NCBI RefSeq assembly: GCF_000350225.1
Contig: NW_005178809.1
Span: forward strand, 867,429-931,428
Source: Chondrus crispus
Lineage: Eukaryota > Rhodophyta > Florideophyceae > Gigartinales > Gigartinaceae
Reading direction: 5' to 3'
DNA length: 64,000 nucleotides
A program made the position numbers and the translations under genes. Position 1 is the first letter of the stretch. The number at the start of each line of letters is the position of its first letter. Positions 64,000-64,000 of this stretch are shown piece by piece. The notes beneath the pieces are model-generated. The model had not been told where the DNA came from. It ran no database searches and was given only the letters and a program-made list of their open reading frames with translations.

Positions 64000-64000
64000 A

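Larger units (their letters stand above)
57352..64000 (-). mobile_element. Chromodomain Ty3/gypsy element A2 (5' part outside window)
   Basis: 3' LTR at the left, polypurine tract at 57987-58024, a 4.3-kb post-pol segment, and pol (integrase-chromodomain) from 62335 to the window edge, all on the minus strand. Same family as A1 by LTR ends, integrase and the doubled hairpin/G-run motif. Upstream pol, gag and 5' LTR are beyond 64000. Confidence 0.87.

Overview
This is a eukaryotic, repeat-dominated nuclear window. It holds one probable intact host gene fragment, a CK1-type protein kinase at the left edge. The rest is mostly a graveyard of transposable elements nested in one another. There is no operon organisation, no ribosome-binding-site pattern, and no rRNA or tRNA that I can support. 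The element mix is Ty3/gypsy with a chromodomain, Ty1/copia, pogo/Tigger, PIF/Harbinger, Tc1 and hAT. Together with a decayed protein of a type I associate from memory with red algal genomes, this suggests a red alga; several transposases also resemble oomycete copies. The organism call is an inference and is not proven by the sequence.

Layout. 1-798: CK1-like kinase on the minus strand, with a TATA box. 903-3866: intergenic, with a 32-G run. 3869-5868: pogo-type transposon of exactly 2000 bp with TIRs and TA duplication. 6307-7560: broken PIF/Harbinger nuclease. 7660-9450: C-rich sequence with an internal duplication. 9489-10994: decayed uncharacterised gene on minus. 11782-14380: small LTR element (LTR family E) with a short gag-like ORF. 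14645-17361: a solo LTR (family A) that contains a solo LTR of family B, which contains a second family B LTR; the two family B insertions have exact 5-bp duplications and the outer LTR-A an approximate one. 17587-20852: hAT transposase remnant interrupted by a solo LTR (family F) and carrying three perfect palindromes. 21578-22673: Harbinger fragment fused to a copia Gag remnant. 22680-26445: several solo or degraded LTRs. 27062-33590: a copia polyprotein remnant split by a 2977-bp pogo-type element (29421-32397). 34260-35024: another copia fragment, cut by a truncated LTR-A, which is in turn cut by gypsy element 2 (35427-40640). 40641-41245: truncated LTR-B. 41246-49894: chromodomain gypsy element A1 with its 3' LTR. 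49895-50195: truncated LTR-E. 50218-53393: copia remnant split by a 1992-bp pogo element. 54347-55677: Harbinger remnant on minus. 56160-57351: LTR-D-like repeat and the N-terminal part of a Tc1 transposase. 57352-64000: second chromodomain gypsy element A2 on the minus strand, with 3' LTR and an open integrase-chromodomain frame running off the window.

How the parts relate. Almost every transposase or polyprotein is broken by in-frame stops or single-base shifts. The longest open frame with all recognisable catalytic residues is the A2 integrase-chromodomain. Insertions can be ordered from the target-site duplications: copia bodies are older, pogo elements and solo LTRs landed in them, and gypsy A elements landed in LTR-E and Tc1 sequence. 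The most unusual signals are (i) a hairpin-plus-G-run motif that occurs twice in each A element, bracketing a long non-pol segment; (ii) an array of inverted repeats just upstream of the LTR-A TATA box whose pairing is kept while its bases change; (iii) near-perfect short palindromes embedded in dead transposase genes; and (iv) a conserved E2F-like island shared by the post-pol segments of A1 and A2.
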